Assembly: GCF_001078055.1 (NCBI RefSeq)
Contig: NZ_CP010777.1
Location: 2,192,408-2,256,407 of the forward strand
DNA from: Rufibacter radiotolerans
Lineage (GTDB): Bacteria > Bacteroidota > Bacteroidia > Cytophagales > Hymenobacteraceae
Reading direction: 5' to 3'
DNA length: 64,000 nt
Shown: positions 62,201 through 64,000 of the stretch, in pieces
Layout of the letters: the number at the start of each line of letters is the position of its first letter
How positions within the stretch are numbered: position 1 is the first letter of the stretch
The notes under the pieces: generated by a model
The model's database searches: none
Told to the model about the DNA's origin: nothing
The model's input: only the letters and a program-made list of their open reading frames with translations
Position numbers and translations under genes: made by a program

Positions 62201-62617
62201 CTATTGGGAAAGGATTGCAGGGTCGACTCCTAGCCAATGGCACGCTTCCTTTAGGGAGTCAAAATATTGGAACTCAAATGGGATTCGGTCACCGATGGTC
62301 TGCAGGATATTCTTGGTGGCCATCCTGTTGAAGACGTCCGTGGACTCGATGGAGGCCGATTTTCGGATTTTGGACAGTCTAAGAAACTCCGGAAACCAAA
62401 CCGTGTTGATGTATTCCTGGTCGGCGGGCCGGATTACTTTCATGTTGCGGCTGTCACCCAGCCCCAGTTCTACCTCCTTGGTGGAGACCAAATCCAATAC
62501 CGCAGCAAGGATTCTACGCAGTTCCTCGCTTGGGGTGAAACCATGGTACTGGGTAAAGACCAGCCTTTCCCGCTCGAAGTATTTCATGGTCGCGTATTCC
62601 GACTCGTAGTAAACCAT
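62201..62617 (-). CDS. STAS-like protein
   Basis: 138 residues. Landmarks: YFERERLVFTQYHGFTPSEEL, VELGLGDSRNMKVIRPADQEY, VWFPEFLRLSKIRKSASI, EFQYFDSLKEACHWL. It is close to the 62865 protein (LWLGDYRLARVV, DWFPRFLPFSKG) and to the frameshifted copy at 57700. The consensus LGDSR/LGDYR and F/WFPxF are unlike the 58611/59045 pair, so there are two subfamilies. Two bases before the CZB-like gene, hence probably co-transcribed. Confidence 0.65.
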   Translation of the reverse strand: MVYYESEYATMKYFERERLVFTQYHGFTPSEELRRILAAVLDLVSTKEVELGLGDSRNMKVIRPADQEYINTVWFPEFLRLSKIRKSASIESTDVFNRMATKNILQTIGDRIPFEFQYFDSLKEACHWLGVDPAILSQ

Positions 62618-62864
62618 TTAGACTGTTATTAATAAAAAGCTTAATAAGGAAAACCCTTTTAGCACCAAGTGCTTGTAACCAAAGGTAAGACTTATAATAA
62701 GCGCCGCGGTGAATTTATGGTAATGGCTTTCATTAAGGACACATTAAGCTGGCTTTGCATCTGACATTTACAGCTTCAAAAGGGCTTACGCTTACAGAAC
62801 TGTCGCACGCCCTCGCCTAGGCCCAATGTTACGATGCAACTGATTGTAAACCCTAATTTAGGGT
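62618..62864. other. intergenic, nothing recognised
   Basis: 247 bases between two STAS-like genes. A small CCCTAAT/ATTTAGGG inverted repeat near 62852 is the only visible structure. Confidence 0.4.
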
Positions 62865-63281
62865 TTAGTGTATTAGATTATCCTCTAAAAGCCATGCTTT
62901 AGCGGCATCGTAATTCTTGAACTCGCTGAAGAGAAAAGGCAGGCCCTCGATATCGAGTTTTTCTTTTATGCCATCCGAACTGATCTGGCTGAAGATATCC
63001 TGCGCCTGCACGCGGGCCATCTTAGTTATTCCTTTGGAGAAAGGGAGGAACCTGGGAAACCAATCCTTGGCCGCCCACTCCTGGTCTTCCAGCCTCACGA
63101 CCCGGGCCAACCGGTAGTCACCCAGCCACAGCCGGATATCATTCCCGCCCACTGCCTGCAGGTACTGGTTCAGCCCTTCTCGGTATTCGTCACTGGAGGC
63201 GAACCCGAGCCATCTCGTCTCTATCAAGTTGTGTTGTCCGTGGTATTCAATTTCGAGGCACTCGGATTTATATAAAAGCAT
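62865..63281 (-). CDS. STAS-like protein
   Basis: 138 residues from ATG 63281 (MLLYKSECLEIEYHGQHNL), chosen because its paralogue at 62201 starts at the equivalent point. The frame is open upstream to ATG 63434, which overlaps the histidine kinase stop and would add a 51-residue N-terminal region with no counterpart; coupling to the kinase makes that start possible too. Landmarks: LGDYRLARVVRLEDQEW, DWFPRFLPFSKG, FKNYDAAKAWL. Subfamily of 62201. Confidence 0.65.
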   Translation of the reverse strand: MLLYKSECLEIEYHGQHNLIETRWLGFASSDEYREGLNQYLQAVGGNDIRLWLGDYRLARVVRLEDQEWAAKDWFPRFLPFSKGITKMARVQAQDIFSQISSDGIKEKLDIEGLPFLFSEFKNYDAAKAWLLEDNLIH

Positions 63282-63424
63282 GGTAAGGATTCTCTTTAGC
63301 CAACCACTCGCTTCCTCCACTACAGAAGTTCGGTGGGATCGGTAGAAATACGGCTGAACCTGCCAGAAGGATTTGGTAAAATCCTTCAAATTCAGATTTA
63401 CCTTCTGGCCATATTTGGCGTGAT

Positions 63425-64000
63425 TCAAGGACATACCGCGTCTTTCCTAAACTTTATGCTCACCTTGGTTCCCTTGGATGGGATAGACTCCAGTCTTATC
63501 TTGCCTCCGAGTGCATCCGCGTAGGTCTTCGAGAGGAAAAGGCCTGCTCCTCTTCCCGCGTACCCCCTATGGAATTTCTTGTACAGCCTGAACAGATTGG
63601 GCTCGACTACGCCCATGTCCATGCCGATGCCATTGTCCACCACCGCCAGTTCCATATTTTTGCCTTTTATGGCCGCCTTCAGGGAAATGTGGAGTGGCAC
63701 ATCCGGCCTCCGGAACTTAATGGCGTTGGAGAGCAGGCATTTAAGGATTTCGTACAGGTACGCTTTGTTGGTATAGATGACTGGCAGCTCTTCGAATTCC
63801 ACCCTAGGCGCAGGCTCTACCCCAAGTAGGTCAACGCGGAAGTCCGCGACCACCTCCCTGCAGAATACGTTGAGGTCGACCTGCTCCCTGTTTGGCGCGG
63901 ACCTACTGTCTTTCACCGACAGTACATTATTCATGTCCAGGATGACCCCGTCAAGTCGGTGCGCGCACTCCCCAACCATGCCCAACAGGCGGCCGAAGTC
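63425..64000 (-). CDS. histidine kinase, C-terminal part (partial)
   Basis: The frame is open to the window end. The visible C-terminal 190 residues contain a HATPase domain: N-box ILKCLLSNAIKFRRPDVPLHI, G1-box AVVDNGIGMDMG, F-box/G2 region FHRGYAGRGAGLFLSKTYADALGG, and the ending GTKVSIKF. The DHp region begins before the window edge (RLDGVILDMNNVL). The visible G2 (GRGAGLFLSK) is fairly standard. It heads the minus-strand sensory genes and may supply the output missing in the PAS and STAS-like proteins. Confidence 0.8.
   Translation of the reverse strand, partial: DFGRLLGMVGECAHRLDGVILDMNNVLSVKDSRSAPNREQVDLNVFCREVVADFRVDLLGVEPAPRVEFEELPVIYTNKAYLYEILKCLLSNAIKFRRPDVPLHISLKAAIKGKNMELAVVDNGIGMDMGVVEPNLFRLYKKFHRGYAGRGAGLFLSKTYADALGGKIRLESIPSKGTKVSIKFRKDAVCP

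Larger units (their letters stand above)
49661..64000. mobile_element. integrative element, left end, running past window
   Basis: It starts at the broken tRNA-Arg and contains integrase, excisionase, DUF3987, iteron-like array and primase genes, then an unassigned gene, degenerate DNA and the sensory cluster. The dispersed palindrome family of the chromosome was not seen here. No second tRNA copy is visible, so the right end, and whether the sensory genes are cargo, cannot be decided from this window. No relaxase was found. Confidence 0.65.

Overview
The window looks like chromosome of a Bacteroidota bacterium, most likely order Cytophagales, family Hymenobacteraceae (Rufibacter/Pontibacter-like). 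This is an inference from the protein families: DUF4153, a LURP-one-like protein, PRC-barrel/DUF2382 stress proteins, an alginate-export-type porin, a Bacteroidota-type tyrosine integrase and STAS-like sensory proteins. No rRNA, complete tRNA or CRISPR array was found.

Layout. 1-4.9 kb: small membrane proteins, a Cys-rich lipoprotein, and a winged-helix regulator/membrane-protein pair with a recognisable operator. 5-10 kb: an APC permease and a three-gene envelope-glycolipid operon (GT2, tandem LAB_N protein, ArnT-like GT39). 10.5-19.1 kb: an AI-2E transporter, erythromycin-esterase-like protein, two Zn alcohol dehydrogenases, a TruC-like pseudouridine synthase, a flavin oxidoreductase and an exported rubrerythrin. 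19.3-25.9 kb: a second AI-2E transporter and a stress cluster of PRC-barrel/DUF2382 proteins with an OmpA-like protein. 25.9-34.5 kb: an M20 peptidase, penicillin-acylase-like lipoprotein, PRPP synthase plus nucleoside/NMP phosphorylase operon, and a gamma-glutamyltransferase. 34.6-40.4 kb: D-lactate dehydrogenase, DUF2188 protein, RluF-like synthase and a porin, bracketed by two inverted copies of a composite intergenic repeat. 40.4-43 kb: a secreted glycoside hydrolase. 43.2-49.3 kb: a tight operon of SDR, acyl-CoA synthetase, 2-oxoacid dehydrogenase E1alpha, E1beta, E2 and a lone acyl carrier protein.

At 49,617-49,660 lies the 3' half of a tRNA-Arg(UCU) gene on the minus strand, broken at the anticodon loop. 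It is followed by a tyrosine integrase, an excisionase-type HTH gene, a DUF3987 helicase-like gene, an iteron-like array and a Toprim primase-like gene. This is the left end of an integrative element that appears to run past the window end. After degenerate DNA at 55.4-56.5 kb comes a dense sensory region: GAF, H-NOX, five STAS-like proteins (one frameshifted), two CZB-like helical proteins with lost zinc ligands, a three-PAS protein without a kinase domain, and the end of a histidine kinase.

A palindromic intergenic repeat (core CGTTTTGGGCCTGTTTT / AAAACRGGCCYAAAACG) occurs 14 times between 3.9 and 49.4 kb and was not seen in the last 14.6 kb, which fits a foreign origin for the right end. 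The most novel-looking assemblies are the E1/E2-ACP operon and the STAS/CZB/H-NOX sensory cluster.
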